From contig JAJTWR010000293.1 in the NCBI GenBank assembly GCA_021613335.1, forward strand, positions 186,501-250,500: DNA of 64,000 nt, in the 5' to 3' direction. The position numbers were made by a program, and so were the translations under genes. Source of the DNA: Whitmania pigra. Lineage: Eukaryota; Annelida; Clitellata; Hirudinida; Haemopidae. Below, in pieces: positions 1 through 13,374 of this stretch; position 1 is the first letter of the stretch; each line of letters opens with the position of its first letter. The notes beneath the pieces are model-generated. The model saw only the letters and a program-made list of their open reading frames with translations, did no database searches and was not told the origin of the DNA.

Positions 1-90
1 AAACACATTTTCAACTGATTCGAAAGGACAACTCTTTCGTGTTTACAAGTGCGGGTAGGAGGGACAACAGTTCAAGGGACCAAGCCCGTT

Positions 91-206
<116 letters not shown>

Positions 207-1375
207 AATCAAAATGGTTAATTAATAACATTAATCTGATGATGGTAATGAGGACAAATTATCTTAGTCATGCGAATGACTTTAATCACATAAATAAATA
301 AATATAAATAAAACTGACGAAAGTAACAATGCTGATGACGACGACGTTGATGATGATTATGATTACTTAAATTAAGTTTCATAATTTGTTTTTGCCTCGC
401 AAGTGCATGAAGTGAATTAGTGAAAGGGCGATATTTGAGGACTGCTGTTTGCCCTTGGCCAACAGAGACAACAATTAAACAATTAATAATAGCAATAATA
501 ATTAATATTATTATTTATTCGTAATTACAATAAATTTATTTTTATCAATTTACATAATTACTCAAAATCTATTTATTTGAGTAAGCTAAATTTGTGTAGA
601 TTTAATTCCGATAACGCAAGATCCAAAGATACTTTAGTGTCGAGGTCATATCATCATTATCAGAGCCATTGCCATTAAGGACATCGTCATCATTATTCAT
701 GACATCATCATCATCACCGCTCCATGAATTTGAATAATTACTTTGATTATACTGAATAATTTCACGCCATTGAATTCTAAGCAGATATTTTTAACCAATT
801 CTCTCAACATCGGTCACGGATTCGATCATTCAAGGATTTAATAAATAAATAGAAGTAAGCAAGTAATAGCTATAATTAATATTTACCATGATTATTAATT
901 AAAACAATTATAAATAGTAAAAGCATTTATTTATATTTAAATTTTGTAAGAAAGTATTTAATTCACCATTAATAACCAAGATATTTAAAATAATAATAAT
1001 AATATTATTAATAACAATAACAATAATAATAAATTATTATTTAATAATAAATGTAATGATTGTCAATTAATTATTATTATTATTACAAATGTTAAATAGT
1101 AAATCTCCGACCTTAGAATTGTTAAAGATAAATTCAAATGCAATTACGTTCTATAATTCGAGCAGATAACTGAATTGACAAATGCATAGATTAATCAATT
1201 AACTTTAGCAGACGATAATGGAAGCAGGCATTAGTCGATATTGTGAGTTCATTAGGGAAGAGATTTAATCTCAATATTCTTCGGCCCTGGAATCAATTAT
1301 TGGACCGTTGGTATGTTTCGTTTAAAAGTTAACTTAACGTAGTTACTAGGTGAGTGAGTGGTCGGTTAATAAATT
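207..1375. other. AT-rich intergenic sequence
   Basis: No gene is supported. The stretch has scattered short ATC/GAT and ATT runs and many stop codons in all frames. Confidence 0.6.
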
Positions 1376-1390
1376 GTTATAATAATAATA

Positions 1391-1454
<64 letters not shown>

Positions 1455-1517
1455 TAATAATAATAATAATAATAAGAATAATAATAATAATAATATAATA
1501 ATAATAATAATAATAAT

Positions 1518-1575
<58 letters not shown>

Positions 1576-1623
1576 TAATAATAATAATAATCATAATAAT
1601 AATAATAATAATAATAATCATAA

Positions 1624-1680
<57 letters not shown>

Positions 1681-1730
1681 ATAATAATAATAATAATTAT
1701 AATAATAATAATAATAATAATAACAACAAA
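1376..1730. repeat. (ATA/TAA)n microsatellite, interrupted
   Basis: About 350 bp of TAA trinucleotides with sporadic single-base slips (ATAT, CTA, TCA interruptions). These keep changing the phase and create false isoleucine/leucine/tyrosine frames on both strands. Confidence 0.95.
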
Positions 1731-4700
1731 TTTAATATTAATAATGAGATTCTGGATTACTCGTGAAAGTGTACTGTAAGGACATGCAAAATAGCTATGG
1801 CAATAACTTCACAGGAGATATACATATAACACATTATAATACTAATTATTATGAATTTTATTTTAATGCCTAAACATAAATTTGGAAATAGCAGGGAATG
1901 CATAGTAATGTTTAGTCATCATCATCATCAGCAGCAGCCTCAGCATCATCGCCATCATCACAACCATCACCACATTCATCACGGTCCTAGATTACATTTC
2001 ACCTGGTTGATAAGCAAAACAAAAACAAAAATTATTCTGTTGCTATTTTTAAGCCAACACACAATTTCAAACTTATTTCATGAATTAAATTTATAAGTAT
2101 TTTGATTTATAATTGCATAATATATCAAATATTTATTTGTTAATGATTTTGAATCATTGTATATATTCATTAATGAAGAAGGTTAATAAAAAGCAATACG
2201 TGGTTAATGAAAAGTAACATATGGTTTTATTGAATAAAAAATAATAACATATAAAGTGTAGGAAAAGCAGATGAAATGTAATGGTGGTTGAATGTTTCCA
2301 ATGAAATCTTCGAATCATCTTATCGTAATTGAACTCATCCGTCACTCTTTGATCAACATCTGCTTTTAATTAGAAGTATTTTTCAATAATAATAATAATT
2401 CATATTAATTTTAATTCCAATTAATATTATTTATTTGTTAATGTATTTGCTATTGCACTGTTATAATTAATTGTGCTGTTTCGTGTTGCATGTCAAAAGT
2501 GACTTAATCGTGAGATATAAAAGCTGAAAGATGAACGGAAAGATTAAATTTTTCAAGTTTTTAACTGATTTTTTTCAAAGAACTATTTCTGGTTGAAGAC
2601 TCTTTGCCATGTGTTTTTGAGACGACCAGTCTGATATGACTTTATTCCTCCGCTATTCGTTCAGTTGATCAAAATAAATTAAAAAACTGAAATCATCTCT
2701 CAAACATCATTATCGCCAGTACTTGTTCATTTTGGTGCAAACAAGCGCTTTCATTAAATTTTTCTCCCCATTTCAGCTTCGTCATCATCGTCATCATCAT
2801 CATCGACGCCATCATCTCCGGTTACTACGAAGATATCATCTTAACAAATTGAGCATTCTAGGTCCACTTTTAACTCTAGCAACTTCTCAATTTACTTCAA
2901 CAATTTACAGACATTCTAGCGATCCGAGATCAGTTTTTTTCGTTTATTCGATCCATTCAGGAGTGAATTTCATTCTAAAGTCTATCAATAGCTTGAATCA
3001 CAGACTTAGATTACGCAATAGTTACGTCACGTACTCACAGACGCTTAAGAAGTTTAAAGATCGTTTCCGTCCGTCGTTCACAGTTCAAAGTTTATGAGAA
3101 GATGCTAATCAAATATTCCGAGTATGAAATGTTTTACACGTTAAACAGTTTTAATGACATCTGTAAGAGTTCTTCAATTTCGGGTTTTGTTCCCACTTCG
3201 AAAGATAAATTTAATAAAAAAAAATATTTTTCTAAAACGAAATGTTTAACTTTAACTTAACATTCGTGTCAAGATGCATTTACATGTTCTTGATTTTTAA
3301 AACTTGTTGTTTTGTTTTCTAATGTTTCATCTCATCATCTTTTTATGCTGCTGTTTTCGACTCTTTGTTGATCATTGACCATTCGGCAGATTTATTGAAG
3401 TTAAATAGATGATTTAAAATTCAAAAACAAAATTAAATTCATTATAAAATACATAATAAATATTAATTACAAAATGGTTGAAAACAAATCAAAATACTAC
3501 GTGATCCAAAGTCTCCAAAACAAGAGACTTCCATAAAGTAAACGAAACGTGGTTGGTGCTGATTGAAAAGGTTATCTCAGTAGGCCTGATAATAAAAACT
3601 GCAAAACTTCAAACCACTAGACTCCTTAAAGCCGCCCAAAAGAATGGACTCTCCTCAACCATGGATGGTTGGTTATTTATTAACGTCCATTTCATAACTA
3701 GATGATTAGGACGGGTCAACCATGGACTCCTAAATGTATATATATACATATACATATACAAATAAATGTATATATATAGGAGTCCATGCCTCAACTAAAC
3801 AGACACATCCTCCCAAACATCAAAGACATTTCCTTGGGGAAAAAGTCTAATTAACCTTTAATGAAAGTCAGCGAGACGAGTTTATACTTGCAAAAGATGC
3901 CAAACCATTGTGTCCGTCGGTAATGTAACAGAGAGGAAGCAACAAATGCAAATTTGAAATCAATTATTAGTTTCAAAATAAACTCTAGTAATTATTTTGC
4001 TATTCGCTTTAAAAGAAGTGCAGCAGTTGCAAAAGTTGCGCAGATGGTAATTGAGATAAGAATGGTTAAACCCATTCGGTCTATAATTGAGCTTTCTTGA
4101 TCGTTCATCCCCGCAGTGAAGAATATCCCTTTTTTTCGCTTTTAATTATTAATTACATTTACTGATATTACCATCAACATCACCAGACCATGGCGGGAGA
4201 ATTATCATAAATAATAGTTAATTACATCACATGACTTTGTCTAAACTAAAATAAATCTGTCTCTGGCCAAAACTTATGTTTATAATTAGACATAATAAAC
4301 AATTAGAGACTCATTGGTCACAGATTTAAATCTGAAATTCCTACAAATAGGAGCAGGCAGGATGTTATCCTTCAATCAGAAAATAATTGGTAGCCTCATA
4401 GTTTTGAAGAACAAGTGGCCTTTCAGAGGAAACCGGATTGTCGGCGCAAACACATCAAAAGTATCAGCAATTTCACATTAACTATGATTTACAATTTTTA
4501 CGTCAAGTAATCATCATCCAAGTTAATTTTAAGCGCTATTCATATTGTCTATCATTATTTTTAGTAATAAAAAATATTTTCAGTCTAAAATAAAGACAAC
4601 ATATTTACCTTTTATGATTCATGTGTTGTCGAAAAAACTCTCAGTGTCAGTCCACTTTTAATTCCTTTGACAAAGCCAATAAAGATCTGAAATGTAGTTC

Positions 4701-6622
4701 GGAAACTAATGTTTGCCAAACATGTGCCAATTCACACGCAGCAACACATGAGCGAACGAGGATGAACTGAGACCGAAGGCAGCTTTGCTGCTGGGATATA
4801 TCTTCAGTGTGCGTGGATGGAGCAGTAGTTTTATTTCGTATTTATAAACTCACTCTGAAACCATGGATTTTATGAGTCATTAAATATAAATAAATATTGG
4901 ATGGATTGATGGATAAGAGGAAAATAAATACCTCCAGATGAAAGTGCCAGCAATAACCAATCATTTCCCTTTTTAACCCACTCAAACATCGCCAACCCGA
5001 TCAGAACACGTGTTTGTTTATTAGTAACTCTTGCAGCGCATACTATATGGTGCTGTAGGTAAACAGGGAATGTGTAACATAAACCAGTTAATTAACGACT
5101 AGCTTTGTTTTTTGTTGTTGAAGCAATCATGGTGAGTAGTCGGCACCAGAAACAGGATACAAGCGAAGAATAACGGTTATGAAAATGATTAGCGTCCGCC
5201 AACTGATGTCAAGTGTCAAGCTGTAATCGGCAATTGTTAAGGATTGGATTTGTTGCCTGTCATGAGGAATTAACTTAAATGCCTGCAAATAAGTGATTGC
5301 TCTAATTACATTCTCATATTTACTTTGTCGAGTATTGACTTTTGAAAGTTTTATAGTTGTTGTGCAAATTTATGTTATTCTATGGAATATCCAATGTCAA
5401 GTCGATAAAAATGTCAAACGCTTAAAAATTATTAATTTTAATTTAGTAATACTAAGCAATGTTACGTAAGTAGTAAGATACGTAATACGTTAAAAACCGA
5501 GAGAACTGTTTGATTTATTTTCAAATTCTGATTCACATTTTCTTTACAACCTTTTAAAAGACTTTAAACAATAAATTTCCCTATAAAAACAGTATTTAAT
5601 TAGTTTCATAACCATAGAAAGGCGGTAGTGGGAATTTTATTAACAGCCCCTTACTTGCTGTAAAATACAAACGTCGATTTATAATGTTAAGGAAATTGGC
5701 TTCGAGGGTGTGTTTAATTTATGCAGCCAATTTTGGCTCCTCTTTGTTCCGAAAACGACGACACCGAATGTCACTTAGAAAATAAAATTCAAAGACATCA
5801 AGGAGCAATATATATATTATGAGGAATTTAAATTTAATTGCTTATTTTGAGATTAAAGTCCAAATTGAAGCATTTTATCAAAGAAACCACTAAAATGTCT
5901 CATGACCATCCAGGAATATTATAATGTCCAACATAGCTGCCTCTCAAGCAAGCTGAGTAGCCACGCAAATATGCCTCACTGACCAAGCGACTTATGAATT
6001 AATTACGTCTTCGACCACTGCTGATGCAAACACCTTTGTACCATTTCATACGACGAAGAAATTTAAATACAACTTATAAGTTAAATAAATTAAATTTTAT
6101 ATTTAAAAAATTAAAATAATGTTAAAATATTTTATTAGAAATAAAATTAACAAAAAACAACTAAATTTCAGTTTCATGTCAACTTTAAAAAATTTTTAAA
6201 ATAATTTTAAAAAATTTTAATACAAAATTAATGCTGGTTTCATTAAACGAAACTTAAAATTATTTGATGTGTCAAACATCTGACTCCTTTGTTGATTAAA
6301 TATTGTTTACAATTATTGATTGTACCGGTGTTTTTCTTACATTTTATTTACTAAGGTTTGATTTTTATTATGTGAATATAAATTTATTAAACTTTTATCA
6401 AATATTATACTAATCTTAATTAAAGTTTAAATTAAAGGCGAAACTGTGGTTATACATACGTGTCAATTAAGATGCAGGATTTATTATTTTCGTCAGAATA
6501 ACCATCCATTAGTTCATTTAAAAAACTTAAAGGTTTTTACAACTATTTTATTACATTTATTGAAGTAAGCAATCAATCTAAGATTCCAAATTGCTGGCAA
6601 CCTTTCGCCTTTAACTGAACAT
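1731..6622. other. Intergenic region without a recognisable gene
   Basis: AT-rich sequence with a CAT/CAG-rich patch near 1917-1980. A 124-codon open frame at 2723-3097 (+) starts in a His/Arg-rich CATC patch and matches no family I know, so I do not call it a gene. A perfect-stem AT hairpin lies near 3724-3787. Nothing else is supported. Confidence 0.5.
3724..3787. repeat. Inverted repeat (hairpin)
   Basis: GGACTCCTA at the left is answered by TAGGAGTCC at the right. TATA-rich inner sequence extends the stem. It could extrude as a hairpin, but no function is assigned. Confidence 0.6.
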
Positions 6623-9136
6623 ATGCATCAGTGGCCCGGTGGAAAAGCCACACAGAAAGTGGTAGTTTATCCAATACCAAGACATTCTTGGGAATCCAAG
6701 ATTGATGGAGCACAAACAAATGAAAATGTACAGGAATATTTGCACCACCCTGAAAATGATGTTAGTGACTTTCGTAATTAACAGTATGTAATTACTTTAA
6801 TTTTTGATGTTCTATTAATTTACCTTTACTCGTACATGTGCAGGTTGTTGTAACGGCAGATCAACAAATCAAAGGTAATTTTTCAATTGTATTTTATAAT
6901 GGGTTATATTTTGAAGTGATGATTTTATACATATAATATAACAAATATAATTTATCCACTCAAACAATGTGCAAATTAGTGCCAAAACCAAGTGGACAAA
7001 ATAAAATAATGTATACACGGTGAGGTCTGCAAGCAAGACAGTCATCGGAAAAAAAAGTCTCCATTAAAGATTAATATTTTTTAAGTGGGGACCGACGATG
7101 AAAGAATAATTAATTTGCCTAATATTAATTTAATTTATTAATATTAATTAATTTTCAATCAGCTTCCACTTGCATCGTTCAAGTGGACAGCCAGCAAAGG
7201 AAATTGACTGACAAGGAATTCAATGCCTTGAAGGAACAACTTGATGCTCAGTTGAAGGCTGGTAGAATTCATTTTGAGAAACTATTCAGTAATCTATTAA
7301 TAATGCTGATAATGTTAATAGTGCTGTTAATGACCGTGGTAATTGTAATGATGTTATGACTAATAATTATGATAATACTGATAGTGATGGTAGCAGGGGT
7401 AATAAAAATAATAACGATGATGGCTATTTGATCTCATTAACTTATTAATAATTAATCAGGTCAATGCTGATCTCAAGAAGCTCCTGATTGCATCCCTTGG
7501 CGACGACCTGCAATGCAAAGTTGATGTTCTTGTGAGGTTGCGATCACGTTTTTAGTTATACAAATATTATTTCATCTATAAATTACATGTGACATTTATT
7601 TCATTAAACTTCTATTGTAATTTCTCATATTAGTTAAGGAATAATTAATAATTTCTAATACATTAAGTTACTAACATAATTATTTTTATAGAATTACATT
7701 GTGGGATATGAGTTTGAAAATAAGAATTCTCATGTTCTACAAATAAAATGCTGCATTCACAAAGCTCAATTTACAAACTGACGGTGTTTATTATCCAGGA
7801 CAAAAGCACACCTGACGAACGAGGTGAGCAGTTACACAAACAAGATGCTCGAAGATTTTGAGAACATCGACAAACTCACCGTCGAAACAAACCTTTGGAG
7901 GACTAAGTTTCAGGCCTCGTGGTGAGATGGCGACGATCTTTTTGCTGCTTGTTAATTTCACTCCGCATTAAGACATTATTTATTATTATTCATTATTACA
8001 TAAATCAAGGTTATCAGCTTTAGGCCTAAAGTTAAATGACATTAAGTAATTATGAAGTCATTAATCATTGAAGTAAACTCATAAAATTTCTCGCTAAAAC
8101 TATGTAATAAATTCTTATACAATTACCGCAGCTTTTGTCCAATCTTTTATTAAATCAAATACTAACTAAAACCTCAATTAAGTCTCATATCCTCCAAATC
8201 TAGCGTCCTGCTGAACCTACTGACCTCTGAGAAAAACAAGATGGAGGAGGCCTTCCTGAGAAGTCAGAACTCGCTGCAAACGTTGTTGGACGAAAGACGA
8301 CAAATCAACTCGATGCTCGTGCAGACCAACAAGTGAAGCTCGTCTCTTTGTCAACTTTGTTGTTTTGTCAATTGCCGCTATTGCAACTGTTGCTTGATTA
8401 GGAAATAAAAGCAGCAGACCTGAAACATTAACTTCATTAAAAATTCTCGTAAATTATCCAAATATCGATTTTATTATTGTTTCCAGCCAACTGAACTGCA
8501 TTCGTTCGACGTTGTTCCCCCTCAAGCGACACAATCTCTCCGATGCAGGACCTGGAAACACGGTGGAGTTGGCAGAATCCAACAGCTCCCTGGTGGAAAT
8601 CATTTACGACCTCTTGCACGGCGACCGACGCTCCACTTCCGACTTGCCGAGTCCCTCGAACAGACTGACCTTTGCCGAGGCTTTGGCCACAGAGGTGGGC
8701 AGAGTCCCAAATTGAGATGCATCTTGTGTTATGTGACATCGCTTATTAACCAATTGTGCCAAGAATTGCTTGCAATATTTTCCAATGCCTAAGACGCTCC
8801 CATGTGTGAGACACATCTCGATGTTGTTAGCAAGCCTGAAATAGAGAAAAAGTAATTAAAATAGAATGATACTGAAAAATTACACAAACAGCTAGAATAA
8901 TTTTGTGGACCGCTCTATGGAATTAACCTTTTATAAAGTTATTACATATAAATTATTGGCATTAGATGTTTAAATGCATTTTATTTATTTCTTCCCATCA
9001 GGTGTTGTCAAATCGGTCTGAAACTACAGCTCCAAGTGGCTCGGACATCTGCTCCATCGTCCAATCCAGTAAGACATTCATGGGCACGACCTTTAATTGT
9101 TGTCGCAAGTGCAAAGGGCAGATCATGAACGTCTGA
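6623..9136 (+). CDS. BLZF1: Golgin-45 (BLZF1-like), nine exons
   Basis: Golgin-45 is a Golgi coiled-coil protein that binds GRASP55 and Rab2 in stack organisation and transport. Proposed exons are 6623-6760, 6844-6874, 6980-7019, about 7191-7257, 7460-7536, 7799-7921, 8204-8332, 8487-8694 and 9002-9136. The coiled-coil core includes a KKLLIASLGDDLQ stretch and a later LWRTKFQAS, the family's WRSKF-type signature. The last exon ends TTFNCCRKCKGQIMNV-stop, matching the Cys-rich C-terminus of golgin-45, where CC and CxxC are conserved. Most junctions are in phase with GT-AG borders. The exon 4 ends are uncertain: keeping the frame into exon 5 needs a GC donor (AAG|GCTGGT) or a retained stretch. 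The start is the first Met of the open frame, and an upstream exon is possible. Family assignment is confident; exon 1-4 details are not. Confidence 0.82.
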
Positions 9137-9896
9137 GTGTCTGGGTCGACCTGTAAAGATTATTTTGAATGCATTCTGCTAATCATTGTTGCAATCCATA
9201 ATTTAGTTATTAAGTCTTATAATTAAACACCACAGCATTATTTTATTAGTTGTTGTGATTATCAGAATTAATTGCAAATGAATTCGATTTGGGATTGGCA
9301 ATCATGTGTATATAATTATTAAATGTTGATGTTTGTTTTTATTTTGATTTTCTGAGGCAATTTTGTTTCAAATTGGTGCAATACCAGTTTTGGAAAATGC
9401 CTTTTAATCAGAGGCATATTAAAATTTAAAAAGTAAATTTTGGTCTGATGTTTCTTGAGAATACCAAAGTTGCAAAGAATCAGTTTTTCTTTGTGTTTTG
9501 CGTGTTAACTTATAACATCTAGTGGCAACTCATAACATGTAAATTGAAAGATTGGCTTTTTTCCTTGGAACAACAAAATTGCTCACTCATTAAAATAACT
9601 TTATACGGATGCAATCAAAAATGCGGATGCCCGCAAAATAGAGGGAAGGGTCAACCAGAAGTGAACATTTGAGGACAGGAGGGAGCAGGTAAAAAATCGG
9701 CAATTATTTGTGAGCGTCTTTTACGGAAGGTCAAAAATTTTCGGTTCCCAAAGGGCTAAAATAGGCGAGTGGATAACTTTATTTTTAGTGATGCAAATAC
9801 TAATTGCTTCATGACTTTTCATGCCATTAAAGGTGCTGCTAGATAGACTTCTATTTACGACAAGAAACACGATTTAAAACTTATAAATTTAGGCCA
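9137..9896. other. Intergenic spacer between converging genes
   Basis: This spacer lies between the 3' ends of the golgin-45 and TFIIA genes, which face each other. It is AT-rich and I see no coding signal or repeat in it. Confidence 0.6.
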
Positions 9897-9902
9897 TTTA
9901 TT
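9897..9902 (-). terminator. Poly(A) signal AATAAA for GTF2A1
   Basis: AATAAA on the minus strand about 55 nt after the GTF2A1 stop codon, at the expected distance for a 3' end. Confidence 0.6.
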
Positions 9903-9954
9903 GCACAAAATTGAAATTACATTTCTAATCCAATTTAGCTGATTATTTGCGATT

Positions 9955-11220
9955 TTACGTGAACGCCCCGTGAGCTAACTGGAATATCTTTTCCTTGTTT
10001 TTCGCCATAATGATGCCGTCCCTGAACTCAATCTTGAACTTTCCCTTCTTCAAATGAAGCTGGGTGTAGAAGCAGATTATTAAATTATCGCATTCGAATT
10101 TTTCTTCAACTTCCTCTTTTGTTGGCATGACTATGGAGTCCAAATTTATAGCTTCTTCCGTAAACTGTTTGACGGGTGACCTCATGACTGAAATGTCATC
10201 TTCGGCTGAAGCAATATCAATCTCATCAAAAGAGTCATCGGAATCGTCATCATCCATGTAAGCAACGCCGTCCAACTGGGTTAACTTAAAGTTCTGAAGA
10301 TGAACGTAATTGGGATCGATAGCGGTGTTGACCATTCTAACGTTTTGAAGTCCGTTTGGGGTTCCTTGGAGGGTGTAAATAGGTCGTTGATGAGCGATAA
10401 CAGGTACTCTCTGTGGCACAGCGTTTCTTAGGACCACTGGTACTGCAGGAAATCGCATGACTTGGTTCAGGGGTCGACCTTGAGAGGTCATTTGAGGTAC
10501 GAATAACTGGGGAACCGATCTCTGACGAAACATTGTTGCCATGTTGTGATTTGTAATCTGAAGGCTATTCGGTGTGATTTGATTTAATCCTTGAATTTGA
10601 CTCAGTACTCTGGGTCCCTGTAAGGGTTGCATCTGTTGGCTGACTATTCTGGAGAGTTGCAACGACTGGGCGTGAGTTTTGTGACCCTGGGATGGAATAC
10701 CCGATTGATCAGCTGGCGATAAAACTCTGATCTGCAGGCTTGGATTGGAGGTGAACGGGGATCTTCCAAGGGGCTTCATATTGAGCAACTTCTGAAGTTG
10801 ATTGCCTTGACCGTTAGGAACTGAATAAGGAACTGGTTGAGGCTGAAATGGTCGAACTGCAACTGGAGCTGGTTGGATAATAGGAGTGTAATTCAACTTC
10901 ACAGTTCCAGGTTTCACTTGGATGTTCAACAAATCTTTGAGTGAACTCTGCGATGGCTTATGAACCGCAGACATGATTTCCACTCTGTTGTAAGTTTGAT
11001 TCTGATTGAGTCTCCTAGGAACACCGCTCCAACTCGTACACACTCCAGGCTCAACTACTTTTGTCTGCATAAATTTCTCCTTCCACGCTGAAACGAATAC
11101 GTCCAGAAGTCGATCATCTCCATTTTCCTCGATGAACAGGTTTTGAATCTCTTTGGAGACAGTGTCTACGACACTCATGTAAATGTCATGTTCTGGAACG
11201 TCGCGTTGATTCCTTTGCAT
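9955..11220 (-). CDS. GTF2A1: TFIIA alpha/beta subunit (GTF2A1), intronless
   Basis: This subunit of TFIIA stabilises TBP on promoter DNA for RNA polymerase II. The 421-residue frame has the family layout. The N-terminal four-helix-bundle segment, about residues 10-55, contains DTVSKEIQNLFIEE and WKEKFMQTKVVEP, like the human VxDVxxxF...W..KLMQS pattern. A long Gln/Pro/Val-rich linker with no secondary structure follows. Next is an acidic stretch near residues 320-345 with DDDDSDDSFDEIDIASAEDD. The C-terminal beta-barrel strand region contains NLIICFYTQLHLKKGKFK and IEFRDGIIMAKNKE. In other animals the precursor is cleaved into alpha and beta in the acidic part. It is a single exon. The first Met is placed just before the helix bundle, so it is likely the true start. 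Confidence 0.93.
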   Translation of the reverse strand: MQRNQRDVPEHDIYMSVVDTVSKEIQNLFIEENGDDRLLDVFVSAWKEKFMQTKVVEPGVCTSWSGVPRRLNQNQTYNRVEIMSAVHKPSQSSLKDLLNIQVKPGTVKLNYTPIIQPAPVAVRPFQPQPVPYSVPNGQGNQLQKLLNMKPLGRSPFTSNPSLQIRVLSPADQSGIPSQGHKTHAQSLQLSRIVSQQMQPLQGPRVLSQIQGLNQITPNSLQITNHNMATMFRQRSVPQLFVPQMTSQGRPLNQVMRFPAVPVVLRNAVPQRVPVIAHQRPIYTLQGTPNGLQNVRMVNTAIDPNYVHLQNFKLTQLDGVAYMDDDDSDDSFDEIDIASAEDDISVMRSPVKQFTEEAINLDSIVMPTKEEVEEKFECDNLIICFYTQLHLKKGKFKIEFRDGIIMAKNKEKIFQLAHGAFT

Positions 11221-11699
11221 TATTTTGTAAGAGCTTAAAACAGGCTGCGCCGGGTCAAAAAGTCTGACGCTGGCGAAAATATTAGAAAGGTCTTCAAATT
11301 TATTAAATAAAAGACCTCGAATGAAATTTTGAAATTTATGTTTATATTTTTAAATTAAAATTCTAAAAAAATTCAATAACTTTCGACAGAAGATTTGATG
11401 GTATAAATAAATCTTTCCGGGCTTAAGAATTCAAATGCTATTCAAATTTTAATTTGCTCTAAAATCTAAGCAACGTCCGTCCCTAGATAGCCAGTCATAT
11501 CGGAGGTGATAATGATAATGAGTCTAAAATTACTGCTTTAAAAATTAGTTCAATATTTTAAATATTTAAAACAATAAAAGCGTGAAATAATTTTCTTTAA
11601 AACTAATTTAATTAGTTAATTTAAAAATTGGTTAATACTACAAAATCAACTAAAATCTCCTTAGAAAAAACTTCTAGTCATTTAGAAGTCAAGTCAAGT
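11221..11699. other. Upstream region of GTF2A1, no gene seen
   Basis: AT-rich sequence that presumably holds the GTF2A1 promoter. I see no clear TATA or initiator pattern that would decide the start site. Confidence 0.5.
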
Positions 11700-12060
11700 T
11701 AAGTCTTTACGGTGGCGTAAGTCCAGCCAGAGGACCTCAAAGCCACGGCACAAATGCATCTTGAGAGACTAAAAGCCTTCAATGGTTGCTGCGGATGTGA
11801 CATCAGATGGAAGTTGGTTCCAGATACTTGGACCAACAACCGTAAACGACCTTTCCCCAGAACCTATGAGTCGCCCGGCAGCTACGAAGAGGAGGATCTA
11901 AACACTTTTCGACTAGGCAGTTCACGGAGGCAAGTCACTTTCGATGCAAGATACGGGGAAGCCATCTCTTTGAGGCACTTGAAAACTAGAAGTTTGAACT
12001 CAATAATCCGTTCCATTCCCAGCCCATGGAGTTCACTGAAAATGGGGTGATGCGGCCATT
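11700..12060. repeat. Probable dispersed repeat, GC-richer than surroundings
   Basis: Base composition rises sharply here. The text runs GGAAGTTGGTTCCAGA ... GAGGATCTAAACACTT ... TTGAACTCAATAATCCG ... CCATGGAGTTCACTG. That order of motifs (a 'gap in front-line' sequence, a GAGGATCT block, then a 'TTGAACTCAAT..' block) resembles a repeat I associate with many marine invertebrate genomes. A 98-codon open frame at 11754-12050 lies inside but has no recognisable domain. This is inferred from memory of the pattern and not verified. Confidence 0.35.
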
Positions 12061-12227
12061 ACAGACCGACTACGGACAAAATCTTGGCGTGATAACCGAC
12101 TGTCCGACTCGCCAAAGTCCGTCGGCCGCCCTTTGACCACGATTTCGCTGTTGAGGCATATTTTTCAAGCGGTCACTCAATCGTCGCCACGCAACGTGCA
12201 TTCCGAAAGCATTTCGGTGACGAGTTG

Positions 12228-12380
12228 GCTCGGAGGGTTGCGTGCCTGCGAACGGCGGTGAAAGCAACGGTCGTTACGTGTCGTGTTCGCAACCCAGCTC
12301 ACACAGCCAGGGAGCTTCCTCGGGTAGGCGAGTTGTATAAATGGCGGATCGATTAAGAAGTGCCTTCACATCCTATTCGG
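12228..12380 (+). repeat. tRNA-derived SINE-like repeat, copy A
   Basis: CGTGCCTGCGAACGGC at 12241 and TCGTGTTCGCAACCCAG at 12281-12297 are repeated at 47369-47416. The GTTCGCAAC piece is box-B-like (Pol III). Upstream GTTGGCTCGGAGGGTT could be a decayed box A. Similarity to the second copy continues about 60 bp beyond, to AAGAAGTGCCT. Ten extra bases lie between the two conserved blocks here. Confidence 0.55.
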
Positions 12381-13198
12381 ATACATAAGGCACTCAAAAA
12401 ATACAGAAAATTTCAATATTGCCCCTCGTGATCGTGTTCCCGATCGATTGTTTTCACGGATTAAGAACTTCAGGGAAATTGGTGATGTAAAGAAGAAACC
12501 CAGACCTCTCACGAACAGAGAAGGTCACTGTCAGGTTCGTCACTCGAGGAACCGTAATAGGTAGTATCGCTGCCACCACCAATTCCCAGTCTTTCATCAA
12601 ACCCAGAAATTGGAACTAAATCTTTATTAACCAACAGATATCGAATACTAAAAACCAATAGAAATTAAGCATCGAATCATCGAATCGCTTCTCAGGTCAG
12701 GATCCCTCCCGCTAGTTAGTTAGTTCTTTATTATTTAATTTATTATCCCTCCCGCTCTCGCAGAGTTCATACATATATTGCTCGGGCCTAATTAACCATT
12801 CTAATTTAGTCGTCTAGAATATCAGCCAATACTGTCCAGTTTTACACAAATAACAACCAATCGTAATTTGCAAAAATAGGTCCAAGCGCATGTTTAACAA
12901 TAGATCAAACTAATTGTCCCAAAATATTAATCATTAAATTAAAATTATTTTCTACTGACTTATAAAATTTCGATATGCATCTTAAAAAATAACCAAAATT
13001 AATGAAAAGCGCCCGCGAGCCACAAAATTAAAAACGAGTATAGGAAACATGTCTGATGGTCGCATAGACCCAGTCATGACAGTCACCCCAAAACATTGAC
13101 GCGGTGAGACAATCTGTTTTGAGATCCGGATACGGTCTCCAAGCAAGCATGCATCTGCTCTTGAGTTGTCTGCTCGTTCTGAGAGACGAATCCTTAAT
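12381..13198. other. Intergenic sequence, nothing recognised
   Basis: No open frame with family resemblance and no array. It ends at the target duplication of the outer hAT element. Confidence 0.5.
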
Positions 13199-13374
13199 GA
13201 TTCAGTCAGGGACGTACCGAAGGCAAAATAGGGGGGGGCATGAAGGACAATTTTTCCCTATCTTTCCCTATTATATATCTCTTACACAAAAACACAACTT
13301 CTTCACTAGTAGTAAGAAAATCTTCACTAGTGCTTGTAAAATGGCCAACCAACTCAGATACTTTCTGTTGAGCT

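Noticed and set aside
2723..3097. 124-codon frame starting in a CATC-rich tract
   Set aside because: The first third is repeat-derived, the rest has no recognisable domain, and there is no convincing gene context.
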